From the NCBI GenBank assembly GCA_903813345.2, contig CAIIXF020000546.1, positions 1 to 62,366 on the forward strand: a stretch of 62,366 nucleotides of DNA, given 5' to 3'. The notes beneath the pieces are model-generated. The model worked only from the letters and a program-made list of their open reading frames with translations, was not told the DNA's origin and did not search any database. This stretch comes from Owenia fusiformis (lineage: Eukaryota > Annelida > Polychaeta > Sabellida > Oweniidae). The position numbers and the translations under genes were made by a program. Positions 49,574 to 61,178 of this stretch are shown piece after piece. How positions within the stretch are numbered: position 1 is the stretch's first letter; each line of letters opens with the position of its first letter.

Positions 49574-50739
49574 ATGGACTTTGGTCAATGGAACAAAAGC
49601 GAGGGACTGAATTTATGAATTGCAACTTATTAACAATATAAATCGAAGAAACTCATTAAATCAAGACTATATTTTCTAGCTTTGTGTCAAATTATAATAG
49701 CTTGACGTGTAAGTAGGTTTAAATCGAGAAAACAAAAAACTAGTTACCAAGAAGTTCATCCATTTTGTTACATCGACGTTCGGTCAAAGTAACTAGTTGT
49801 GGAACAGTGATGATATCGTTGTTTCACATCCAAATAACTGAGAATAACCTTGGCTGTAAAATATTTATAATTATTTTTTCTCTGTAGTGATAATCAGCTT
49901 GTGATTGGTCAGTCATGTACCATGTGACTTAAAATACAACAAGGTATTCCATCTATGTATAAGTCATAGCTATGAAAGGTGTATTTAGAAAAATAAATAC
50001 AGGTATTCAATGAATATGACGTCACTTGTATAGGCTGCTCTGCCACATGTGGCATTGCTTATTCACATTTCAATTTTTGAGACATATAGTTAATGAATGA
50101 ATATTGTTAAACTGTAATATGTATGCGTAAATGAGTGATAATACAAATCTGACCTTCGGGCTGCGTGGAATACACCCTCAGAAATATATACAGGTATTGC
50201 ACTCAACATCATTCATTATATTTGAATAGTGTTTTTGAAGCTCATTAACCTCAAAAAGATGTAAATCATATCTCAACAGACGTCGGCTTAAAAAGGATAG
50301 AATAGTCATCGGTTTGGGGAAAACTACAAAATTTTCAACAGGATGTGCACTACGTGGTGTATAGAATGAATTTTGAATGCTTTTTGGTAGATAAAATGCA
50401 TGTCAGGATTTTAGTCATGACAGATTATCCCGGGGATTAGATGCCCCATCATTTTGTGAACCAGTTATGGCTGGCTTCATTATGAATGGATATTATCAAA
50501 TTTTAGCGTTTTTTATTAAATAGTTAATAGAATATATGATGTTTATGAATACACTCATGCATACACTGTTATAATGAAAATTGTTAAAACTATTATCGTT
50601 GAATTATACATGAAAGTCTGCAAACGAATGCAAAATAACAATATTAAAATGAATTTATTATTAATACAATCATATCCATGTTTTGATGGTTTCATGGAAA
50701 CAAATGTTATTTGAGTCTTGCCGAAAAGCTTGAGCATTA

Positions 50740-51225
50740 ATCAAATGTGTCCTGGTTTGTTAAATGTCATTGAACGATGAACAATATAATTTGAATGTGT
50801 ATACGTGCAGTTTTAAACAAACTGACGTGCCTACCATATTGTAAGGTATTCCATAAAACCTCCAATATACATAAATACACGTTTCTAAGCGGTTTCATCA
50901 AAACAATTATTATTTAAATCTTGCCAAAGAACGTGGACACGAATTGTTTTGTGGTTGATTGTGTTAATGCCATTGGTTGATGAACAATAACACACGAATG
51001 TATATACGTGCAGTTTAAACAAACCAACCTGCCCACCATATTGAAATGTATTCCATAAACCCTTCAATATGACATTAACATTAATTGTGGTTAATTGTGT
51101 TAATGTCATTGGATGAAAAACAAGAAAACTCGAATTTATATGCGTGCAGTTTAAACAAACCAACCCGGTCACAGCATTGTTATATATTTCATAAAACGTA
51201 CCTCAAATATGACAAACACCACGTA
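50740..51225. repeat. Diverged tandem repeat, three copies
   Basis: cgtgcagtttaaacaaacc recurs near 50804, 51007 and 51143. Each time it is preceded by a ttgtgttaatgtcattg-like and followed by a ttccataaaacc-like sequence. Spacing is irregular (203 and 136 bp). Confidence 0.6.
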
Positions 51226-51632
51226 GCCCCGGGATTAAAAAGGCGAACAAGAGTGCTGCAATATTTACAAGGTCTGCCTCAGTACGTGAAACAATTGAAA
51301 GGTAAGTTTGGGTAGAATGGTATTCTAAAGATTAAGATCGGTTACGTATATCCAATGTTTAAAATTACCAGAAAAGAACAAGAACATGATACCAACGTAG
51401 TACAACTTATGCTTATTTTGATACAAAATGTAAGCATAGATGTTGCTATATATTGTGTACAATACAAATCACTTATCTGACACTATCAGTCAAGTGACAG
51501 TTCAACTATGGAAAATATTTTATTTTTAAAGAACTCATGATGATATTGTCAGATATTGATGTTTTCATACATGTATGATCCAAAATTCTGAAAAACTGCC
51601 TTTATACATTATAGGAACTAAAATCTATCAGC

Positions 51633-54600
51633 ATGTTGTCGTGTGGCGCAGTATTGTCCGTGGTAATATGTACGTATATCGATTATCTTAAATTACAATG
51701 TGAGACATCTTGTCATATAGATGATTGATATTATTAGTTGCATTTTCGAAAATACAAAAAAATGAAAAATTATAAAAATGCATGAAAAGTATGATCAATT
51801 ATCGTCAAATTAATTTAGACACAAATAAATCACTATGTCGAACCAATAACTAATAATCGTTATTAGTATATTAGGTTATCAAGATAGTTATGTACGTACT
51901 CTTTAAACTGTTTTTAAGGTGTTGCGTTTTTATACCAGAGTGAAGCAGCTAAACAATGCGGAGGCTCTGTATGGACGGAAACAGGTAGTTTAAGCAAGTT
52001 TATATTATTTCAAAAAATATTGGAAGCGGTCCGAAAATGGCAAAATGCCCCAAGATGGCTAAAAGTAGTGGCTAGAAATTTGCTGAAATCAAGGAAATTT
52101 ATCTCAATCAGTAAACATGGCTTTTGAATATAACAAACATGTGTTACTCCATAAATTCCCCTACCTACTTTTGTAAACGTATTCGACTTATTAGAATATC
52201 TGTTGCTGTACTTGTATTAACGGAAACATTTTGAATTCTTGAAGAAATTTGCATTCCTGAAAGACTGCTGTCTGGGAGACCGGATTCAAGTTATACAGCA
52301 TCAAGCTATTGGAATAATGACCCGGCCCATGTTCCATCTCGAGCGAGACTTGATACTAAATACATGTAGGTATTTTAGTTCAGTTTTTATTTGTAAAGTT
52401 TGAGTCTATCAGTCATTATAGCTTTGCTGATGAGTAAAACTAGAAAACAATTGTGTATTACTTGAATCGATATATCTCATTTCAGAAGCTACACCGAAGG
52501 CATTGGTGCATGGGCACCACATTTTATCAACAAAGCGCAATGGATACAGGCTGACCTTGGAAAAGTTATGAAGGTCACCGGAATCATCACACAAGGAAGG
52601 AACATAGATGGCGATCCGAGAGGTCCAGGAGTAAACCAATGGGTGACATCCTATAAACTATTGTACAGTAGAGATGGAAATAGATTTACAGAATATAAAA
52701 AGGTCATTCATTTTTCAATTTCTTGAATGTCCCACATCACCTGAAACTGAACGCTTAATCTTGTATGAATACCATCAATGTGTACCTACATGTAAGATTA
52801 TTATCTGATCTTATGATAGTGATAATGATACTCGATTAGCTTGGGATAGTTTCTAAAATATCAAACCTGAAAAGTCACTTTAATCAACATTAGCATCATG
52901 TCAAAAGCAATCAGCTATTGCTCCTTTTTAGTTTCAAAATAAACCGCCATTTCCTTTTTGGGTTGTGTCCAATTGCAATCTTACAACGGTATCCTGAAAC
53001 GTGATTTTATTCTAAAGGTTTTGCCTGGGAACCATGATAGTGACTCGTACGCAACACAAATGATTAATGCAGTAGAGGCCAGGTATATCCGCATCAATCC
53101 GCAGGCATGGAACCATCCAAACTGGATGGCAATGCGCTTTGGTGTCCTCGGATGCTCAATAGGTAAATATATTGCTTTTTGAATTTCAAAAAGTGTTATA
53201 AGGTATTCATGAACTATATGTCGTTACTACTAAATTATTAAAGCATCAATAGCAATAACCTGAATTTTAGCCTACAAAATTGATTTATTAATATGATATG
53301 GGTGTTGCCCAATCGGTGCTTATATATATTTATAAAATGCCATTTATTCACTTGTTATGCTATTCATTATGAAAGCATATAGTCAAAATAAAAAATATAC
53401 TTGTATTAATTAAACAGAGGAATTGGGGAATTTGGCTCTCGGGAAACCTGCCTCCCAATCTTCAGAATATTTGCCACAACCGTTTCCTGCTGGACTCGCT
53501 GTTGACGGTGTTGAAGATGGAGATTTTGAACATGGCTCATGTGCAAATACAAACCATGAGAACAAACCATGGTGGAAGGTTGACCTTCAAGCTGTCTATC
53601 CCATTGGATCTGTTAAGTTGTATAATAGGAAGTGTGACGTAGACAATTGTGGGGGTGGACCCTCCGACATTGTTGAAGGTATTAACAATTGATTCACCGA
53701 TAATGTGAGGGCCCACATAACTTGGTGCTGTTGATTGTTGACAGCGTGAATAGATGTTTGGTTTGCATTATTCTAACCAAAGATGATAACAAAGTGAAGC
53801 GAAACGATCCGGATACATTGGTAAAACATATCGCATAAACAAACGTGCTACACATTAACTCCGAAACATATACAATTCTTTGTGATATTGATTAAAAAAA
53901 CTGACTGATGTCGATCTATTACTTCGTTTGATTTATTGATGATACCCGTGTCTCATTTTCATAGATCGTCTTTCGAACTTTAAAATTGAAGTAAGCAAAA
54001 ACGCTAACGACTGGGAGTTATGCGTCTTCTATAGAAATGCAGCACTTGAACACTGCAAGGACAGTTGTCAGAGGTTTTACTGCCCAAGTGGAATGAAAGG
54101 ACGCTATGTTAGGGTTCAGCTGCAAGACACAAATTGGCTCACTCTCTGTGAAGTTGCTGTTTTTCGGCCATCTAGTAATTATTCATATTTATCAATGTAC
54201 AATTACACAATTTATTGTCCCGGTCATACACATGTGATAATTCAAATTTAATTTTAGAAAAGCACAAGTATGACCCGATTTAAAAAAACAGCTGTTATAT
54301 TTGCAATCCATCAGAATTGAAGTACATAAATAAAGAAGACTAAAATAAGCAATTATTTCATTTCAGAAATAAATAATCTTGCTCTTGGTAAGCCTGCCAC
54401 ACAATCGTCAAATCACCCTTGGTCTGGCACCACTGCTGCAGCAGCAGTTGATGGCAATATAGATGGCGATACTGTGCATTTCTCCTGTATACACACTGAT
54501 GATGGTGATATAAATCCATGGTGGAAAGTAGACCTAGGTTCCGTGAAAACTATTGGATCCGTGGCTCTATTTAATAGGCAGTGTCGTGGAAGTGACAATT

Positions 54601-55130
54601 GTGGTACTGATCTAGCGGATGTAGAGGGTATATAATTTTATCTTTAGTGTTGATATTTTTTATTTAACTACGGACTATTTTTTGAGTTTAAAAGTCCATA
54701 GAATGATACCCCTTTTTCTTCACACAGGTTCAATAAGCAGATCAGTAAATGTAGTTCAAACGAAATCATACGAGGGTGGAACTGGGCATATGATGTATAT
54801 AAAGCATATGCAAATGTGTTGGACATCGATAATATTCTGTTTCTCAGTAATGTATAGGCCTAAACCAAGCCGCACTATTAAGCGAATAAAACCATGGAGT
54901 CTTACAATGAAACATATACATTTTTAGAGCGACTAAAGAACTTCAAAATTGAAGTGAGTCAAGACGGCTCCAGCTGGGATCTATGCGTTCACTTCACAAG
55001 TTCATTGACGTCATGTGGAAAGGATTGGCAGATTTTCCAATGCCCAAATGGTCTGTCTGGACGTTATGTAAGAGTGCACCAACCAGGCTTGTATCTGACC
55101 CTCTGCGAAGTCGCTGTATTCGAACCGTGA
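51633..55130 (+). CDS. Secreted lectin F: discoidin (F5/8 type C) domain plus two FTP domains
   Basis: Nine exons (51633-51669, 51919-51984, 52245-52365, 52486-52702, 53018-53162, 53418-53678, 53965-54174, 54367-54627 and 54928-55130) join in frame to 506 aa. Signal peptide: MLSCGAVLSVVI then CVAFLYQSEA. Cys segment: AKQCGGSVWTET. Residues 35-195 are an F5/8C domain: EICIPERLLSGRPDSSYTAS, GAWAPHFINKAQWIQADLG, ARYIRINPQAW, and FGVLGC closing the usual N-to-C terminal disulfide with the Cys of EICIP. FTP1 is 196-352 and FTP2 is 353-506, ending CEVAVFEP. F5/8C domains bind membrane lipids or glycans, so F may bridge two ligand types. Two introns inside the F5/8C domain are not phase 1 (phases 2 and 0), unlike the rest. 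No clear AATAAA follows the stop. Confidence 0.87.
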
Positions 55131-58100
55131 TCCAATACAAGGTTTTGAAGTGATTAGAGACCTGCAAAGCAAATGAAATTGTGAATTCAAATTGACGTTG
55201 AAATATAAATTGCTGTCATCAAAACAATTATTTTGTTTTTGTCTCATATATATGGTGACATACAATATGATCAATTATTGTGAAAGCAGCCAGGGTTAAG
55301 CAGGAAGGCGTAATGGTTCAGCATTAGGGAGTTTAAGCTTGCAATGTTTTTCACAACCTAAACGTTAACGGAAATATTTAAGCGATGTATTGGTATGGTT
55401 GATTGGTCATACGTATAGGTTGGCCTTCGATTTTATATGCAAGCTGAAACTCCCCATTAAAAAACGGAACGGATAATTATTATGTGGTGAAAGTTCCTAA
55501 TATAAATGAGTAGTTTTCCTTGTATATATGTTCTATAGTATAAGGCATAAAGGGCTCATTTGTGATATTCCTTGGAGGTGCTTATTTGACTGAAGTAAAC
55601 AGGACTAGAGAAAAGTGAAATTGAATTAGGTGCAACGATGAGAGCAGACAACAGACGAGATACAAGTAAAAATATTCTTGATTGTCATCATATGTATGTC
55701 ATCGTATGTCCATCAATATTTACTAAGAATGGGTGCCACAAACGAAGTTAACCTTTGGGTAATTAGTTTCAATATACCTAGCAGCATCCGTGTAAATGAT
55801 AATTTAGATGTTATTTAGCATATTGGTGATGCAATCTTTAAGATATGGCCCAAATTTCTGAATTTCCACTATGTCCCAGTATACCCCTACTTCAATTATT
55901 TTTTCCATGTTGGAAATTGTCTCCAGAGTATACCATGAAAATTTAAATAAGAATGGTTGTCCTATTGCAAATATAGAGTAAAAACACGACTGCATCATTC
56001 AACCTGTCCTGGGTACTATAGAATGAACTTTCTGTTTACGAATATTGACATATTGAACTGCATTTATTTTTTCATGATATGGAGCGTCAATTTACACTGT
56101 AATATCCTACATAATTATATTTCAAGGGTAGTTTTGATGAATAATCAAGAAAATCCATGTTTTCAAATGGATTCATCCTTGTCAATGAACGTAAATGAGG
56201 ATATGCGGTTTGAAATACTAACAACACGTTTCAAGTTCTTACAATTCTTGGTTGAAACAAATATTTTGAAAGTTGTGATTTCGAATGTAATCTCCTACTC
56301 AATAAAAATTGTTGATATTTGTGCATTTTTTCTTTCGGAATACACATTGCTTGATCGCAGAAACTTGTTCGAGATGCCTTGTTCGAGATGCACGATAAGT
56401 GTTTTGTTAATATTTGACGTCGTTCGGATATTTGGATGTGGTTGAAGTTTTCGGTTATCTCCTCCTACTGGAACATCCAACTTCAATTTGAAAGCCAAAG
56501 ATGATGGTCACGGATTGATAATTAGGTCATACGTTGATGTATACTTCATATGTGTAAACTGACTGTCGAATACATGCCGACTTACATTTATATCCACAGT
56601 TTAACTCAATTCATCAATGCTCGAAACGGTTTATCTTATAACCTGGTGAGTTAATGGTTCATTTTAATCTATAATTATAGTGGTATCGGAGTTGGGCTTA
56701 ACCAAGCAATGAAATTGCAATCCTTTTGGGAAAATTCGAACTATTTTTCAAGAATCCTCCTTCAAAGAGTTATTAAAGTGCTCCCCGGGAGTGGAAATTT
56801 CGTCGTGTGCAATCAAAATAATAGCGGATTGTTTGATTTTTTGTTTGAGTTTATAGCTTACATCTCTAAATTTAAAAACATATCGCCTCATTGAGAGGTA
56901 CATGCAGATTTTGGCGATCTATCATGATAAAAGGCTAAATATTGTGAAAAACACGAGTCAACACGCTGTCATTTGGAATTGAAATTTCCTACTTTATTGT
57001 CGACTCATGTTTAAAAGTCATGAAAACAAGGTTGAACATAAAACATTGACCAAGTTACTGTCTATTTATCATGGGAAAATATCACTAATGACTTAAATCG
57101 TTAACAGTTATGTTGTATTCCAAGAAACTTATTAATTTAGAAATGCAAAATGTCCAAAATTGTTTTTCAATTATAAAAAATTGCACCTGTAGAGAACAAC
57201 GTTTACAAAATTATTTAAAACGGCGATATTTACTTATGTTACATTCGTTGGCATGTGTCAGGGAGTAAATAAGAAGAATAGGCTTTTGATTCTATATCTT
57301 GTTTCCAAAAGGAATTTGTTAAGGAGCGGTATATCTTAACGTACGTTTATCATCCTGATCTCAAGCATTTCGATTACTTATTTCGCAAACGCTTTGTTGA
57401 GAATGGATTCGAGATGTACTCAAAATTAATACGTTAAAATGTGTATTATCATCTTCATAATCACCTCACAAATTATTTTGGAAATCAAAGATGTACGATT
57501 TTTATTTTCGAATGTTGACTTAGTTACTAGGACTTGACTGATAGTCTATCACTTCTGTGGTCAATAATATTTCTACTGTCGCCTTACAATTTCTGCGGTA
57601 AGATACTAGCATCCGTACGGCATATTTTGATTTTGAGGAAACATAAACACTAAGGTTGCCGTACCTATGGTTCGCAAAGGTCAATTGTAACCAATAAAAC
57701 ACTACGGCAGATGCAAGTCGACGCGCGGCCACTGTTGAACCTTTGAGTTTCTACTGAATAAAATTAAAAACAAACAGAATAAATAAAGTTTCCAAATAAA
57801 CTCCAATTATAATTTCGACGGCGAGCCTGGAAAAAATCCTTATGGAGATCACAATTTTCAAGGAACTATGGCCGATATAGGTAGCCGGAGAGCAAATGTG
57901 ATTAGAGCTTTAATCAGAATTTAGTCAAAGATATATCATATTTGAAATCTACACGCAAAAGTAAATCGAAAATGTGCTACAGTATGTACATGTAAAACGT
58001 TCATCGATTTTGCAATTTGGATTTACTTGGATTTCTATGTCTGAAAAATTCGCCATAGAGCCCATGTTCAGATGTAAGAACCATCATGAAACCTGCCATA

Positions 58101-58321
58101 TAATTTCTTGCAATGAATAGGTACTGTATAACATAATTTCATGAAAGATATGTTTATCTGTATTATTATCAAACTCAAGCTTGGAAATTGTAGTTTGAAC
58201 AAACCTCAGAACACGAACATATAGATTGAGGTTACTTGGTGATTGCCATTTGAATAAAGTTTTAATTATGGTATGCTGAAATGTAGTTTTATGACCACAT
58301 TTTAATCGAACCACAAATATA
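55131..58321. other. Intergenic region right of lectin F
   Basis: No gene supported. The 162-codon frame at 55957-56445 is AT-driven and lacks family motifs. At about 57905-58075 the sequence resembles the inner part of the inverted 434-bp MITE (gtcaaag...atcatatttgaaatctaca, then ccatagagcccatg), so a diverged relative or decayed copy lies there. Confidence 0.5.
57905..58075. repeat. Diverged relative of the 434-bp MITE
   Basis: It shares word order with 35430-35575: gtcaaag, catatttgaaatctaca, aaatgtg, then ccatagagcccatg. The terminal ACCCA...GCGAGTAG repeats were not found, so it is partial or belongs to a sister family. Confidence 0.5.
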
Positions 58322-59196
58322 CAGGGTGTTAAAAAACGCAACCCAAAGAAATCACTATATCTTGAAAAATACAGGTTCAATTATGTTCATTTTTTAGGAA
58401 AGAAAGATGAGTCTTTGTATGTAGCTCTTGTTGTTAGTTAGTTGTGAAACATGATGCCTTGGACACCTGCTCAAAAGACAGTTGTACTTGGAAAATATGA
58501 AAAACACAGTCAGGGATGACTGCAACCGCAAAAAGCTAAATAACTTCCTAACCATAGTGTTTTGGCACTTCAGATTTGGTACAAATCATCTTCATTCAAT
58601 GTTTTATAAATCTGTAGAGTGAAATCAAAATCACTTTTGGGACTTTACAGTCATGGTCGAAATGCTTTCAAATCGCAGTCAGACGCCCTTTTTCAGGCAG
58701 ACTTAAGAAGGCATTTTGACCATGACTGTAAAGTCCCTGGAGTGATTTTGATGAAACTCCACAAATTTACCACACATTAAATGAGGATAATTTACAGTGC
58801 CAAATCTGAAGTGCCAAAACACTATGGTTAGAAAGTTATTTAGTTTTATTGCTGTGGCAGTCACCTCTGACTGCATTTTTCGTATTTTCCCAGTACAACT
58901 GTCTTTTGAACAGGTGTCCAAGGCATCGTGTTTTAAAACTAAGTAACAACAGGAGCTATACATACACAGTCTCTTCTTTCTTTCCTGAAAAAATGAACAT
59001 AATTGAATTCGTATTTTCCAAGATATAGCGATTTTTCATTCGCGTTTTCGTATTTTTCTAATACTAATGTCTTTTGAGCAGATGTCCAGGACATCATGTT
59101 TTACAACTAACTAACAACAGGAGCTATACATACACAGTCTCTTCTTTCTTTCCTGAAAAATGAACATAACTGAATTTGTATTTTTTGAACACCCTG
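58322..59196. mobile_element. 875-bp foldback element
   Basis: Flanked by TA (58320-58321 and 59197-59198), with ends CAGGGTGTTAAAAAA and CAGGGTGTTCAAAAAA. The arms of roughly 350 bp are complementary (for example gactttacagtcatggtcga against gaccatgactgtaaagtc around the centre). The right arm contains an internal tandem duplication of its outer part (gtcttttga...tttcctgaaaaa twice). No transposase is seen. Confidence 0.8.
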
Positions 59197-59261
59197 TATT
59201 AACTATCGTATTATTATCATTCTAAAATGCATTTTACAAGACTGTTTTCAAATACACTATC

Positions 59262-59270
<9 letters not shown>

Positions 59271-59292
<22 letters not shown>

Positions 59293-61167
59293 TTGTAAAA
59301 TCTATTTATTTCTTAACATATGTACAACATGTATGCATAATATTACATAATTACAGTTACAATACAGAGTTAAAAACTATTTACATTTAATTAAAAATTT
59401 TCAATAAATGTACCACTCTCTTAAGAATTAGGTTTTCATAATATATCTCTTTTCCTGTTGGTTTTACACCTAGACGTTCCAAAATGTTACATTCATTTCC
59501 AATCCAAATAGGTTCAATTTTTTTACAACTTACAAAAAAATGGGCCATATTGTCATTTTCATCACAGAATTTACATTTGTCACTATCCATTATGTTATAT
59601 ATTTTAAGTATGCCCCCATGAGGGTAGATTTTATGGAGTATCTTCCATTGTAATTCTAAGAGAACTGTTTCTCTAGTACATTTATAAAGTGTTTCCCATA
59701 CATCTTTGAGGATATGCTCACCATCATAATACAATTCAACCTTTCTGTCTTGTACCAATTTTTTCCTAATGAATTTAGCTGTTATTTTATTAACTTCAAT
59801 ATTTCTGAAGTAAAGTTTGTCATTTACATGATCATCTTCACAATTATACCATCTAAAGATGTGTTCTGGTTTTAAAGCATTTTTTAATGCCTGATACTGT
59901 AAAAATACTTGGCCATTTCTACCTACTATGTTGGCAATATCATCATATGGTACCAATGCTTTGTTTCTAATGACATCCTTAATGTATATCAGTTTTTTCT
60001 CAATCCAATTAGAAAAATACAGAGTTTTATTAGCTCTTACAATATTGTCATTATTCCATAATATATACTCATCTTTATAATTACAATATTTTATCCACAA
60101 TTTTAATATATCAGCATAAAATTCAGAGCAGTTCTCTAGACCACTTATTTTTTCAGCTGAAGTGTTACTTCTAAAAACAGAGAGGTTTACTCCCAGCTTA
60201 TCATACATACTAAAGGGAATAGATTTCCAATGCCCTTTGGAGCTATCCTTAAGTTTTTTGACCCACTGTAATGCATATGCAATTTGCATGTCTTTAACAT
60301 TGATCATTTGTAGACCACCTTCAGAATAGTCTTGTACAATAACATCTCTTTTAACTTTCTCAGGCACAGTCTTTAAGTCACATTCCTTAAATTTTCCCTT
60401 GGCCCAAATAAATTTGAAAACCATTGTATTTATTCTGTTTAAAATATTCTCTGGTAAAATAAAGCCTTGCATTATATAGGAAAATTGTGATATAATCAAT
60501 GACTTTGCAAGAACAATTCTTCCAAAAATAGTAAGTATTCGGTTTGCCCAAGACTTCATAATACTTTGACATTTTAAAAACTTAGATTCAATATTTACAC
60601 TGTTGTTTACCACTTTTACATCCGGACTGAATGTGATTCCTAATATTTTAATAGAGTTTTCAGGTTTGATTTTCCACTTGACTTTACCAAGAGTATCTTT
60701 CCTATTTTTCCAGGAACCAAGCCACATGGCTTCAGTTTTATTTACATTCATATTTAAGCTAGATATATTGGAAAATCTTTTAAAGACATCAATGGTATTA
60801 TAAAATGATTGTGAGTCTTTTACAAACATTGTAGTATCGTCTGCAAATTGTACAATTTTTAAAATTTCTTCATTTGGTAGGGTTATACCTCTGATATCAT
60901 TTTGCTGCCTTATTTTGCAGGATAACAGTTCACAAGCAATAATAAATGTAAGTGGAGATAATGGGCATCCCTGACGAATGCCCCTTTCTAAATTAATATT
61001 GCCAATTATCCAACCATTATGATAAATGTGATTGTGACCATTTCTATTGAGTACATCTGCCCATTTTATAAATGATGGCCCGAAACCAAATTTTTCAAGT
61101 GAGTATAACATAAATTCCTTAGATATCGAATCAAATGCTTTAGAGTAGTCAATTGCCATCATTATAC
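59271..61167 (-). mobile_element. 5'-truncated LINE (L1/Tx1-like), recent
   Basis: The insertion is on the minus strand. It ends in a pure 24-nt A tail (T tract 59271-59294) and is flanked by an 11-bp target duplication, tcatttataat, at 59260-59270 and 61168-61178. It is 1897 bp and truncated within the reverse-transcriptase domain. A pure tail, an exact duplication and an uninterrupted frame all point to a young insertion. Confidence 0.92.
59387..61167 (-). CDS. LINE ORF2 C-terminal part: reverse transcriptase palm and zinc domain
   Basis: The frame is open for about 590 codons to the stop at 59387. It begins at motif A of the reverse transcriptase (MAIDYSKAFDSI), then RGIRQGCPLSP, then the catalytic QFADD (about residues 108-112). 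It closes with a CKFCDENDNMAHFFVSC zinc-like motif typical of L1-clade ORF2 C-termini. The endonuclease and the fingers of the polymerase are lost by 5' truncation. The apparent start codon at 61169-61171 lies in the flanking target duplication, so it is not the element's own start. It is not expected to be functional. Confidence 0.88.
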
Positions 61168-61178
61168 TCATTTATAAT

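Larger units (their letters stand above)
49065..51632. other. Spacer between lectins E and F
   Basis: Contains the E polyadenylation signal, a 33-bp tandem duplication (49508-49573) and a diverged tandem repeat at about 50740-51225. It must include the lectin F promoter. A short plus-strand stretch at 51220-51301 is open and followed by a gtaagt donor (caattgaaag|gtaagt), so a 5' untranslated or upstream exon is possible, but nothing identifies it. Confidence 0.45.

Noticed and set aside
55957-56445. A 162-codon plus-strand frame as a novel gene
   Set aside because: AT-rich composition, no domain, no splice or promoter context, and no second copy for comparison.
58703-58963. An 86-codon minus-strand frame
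   Set aside because: It lies in the right arm of a foldback element and mirrors the left arm.
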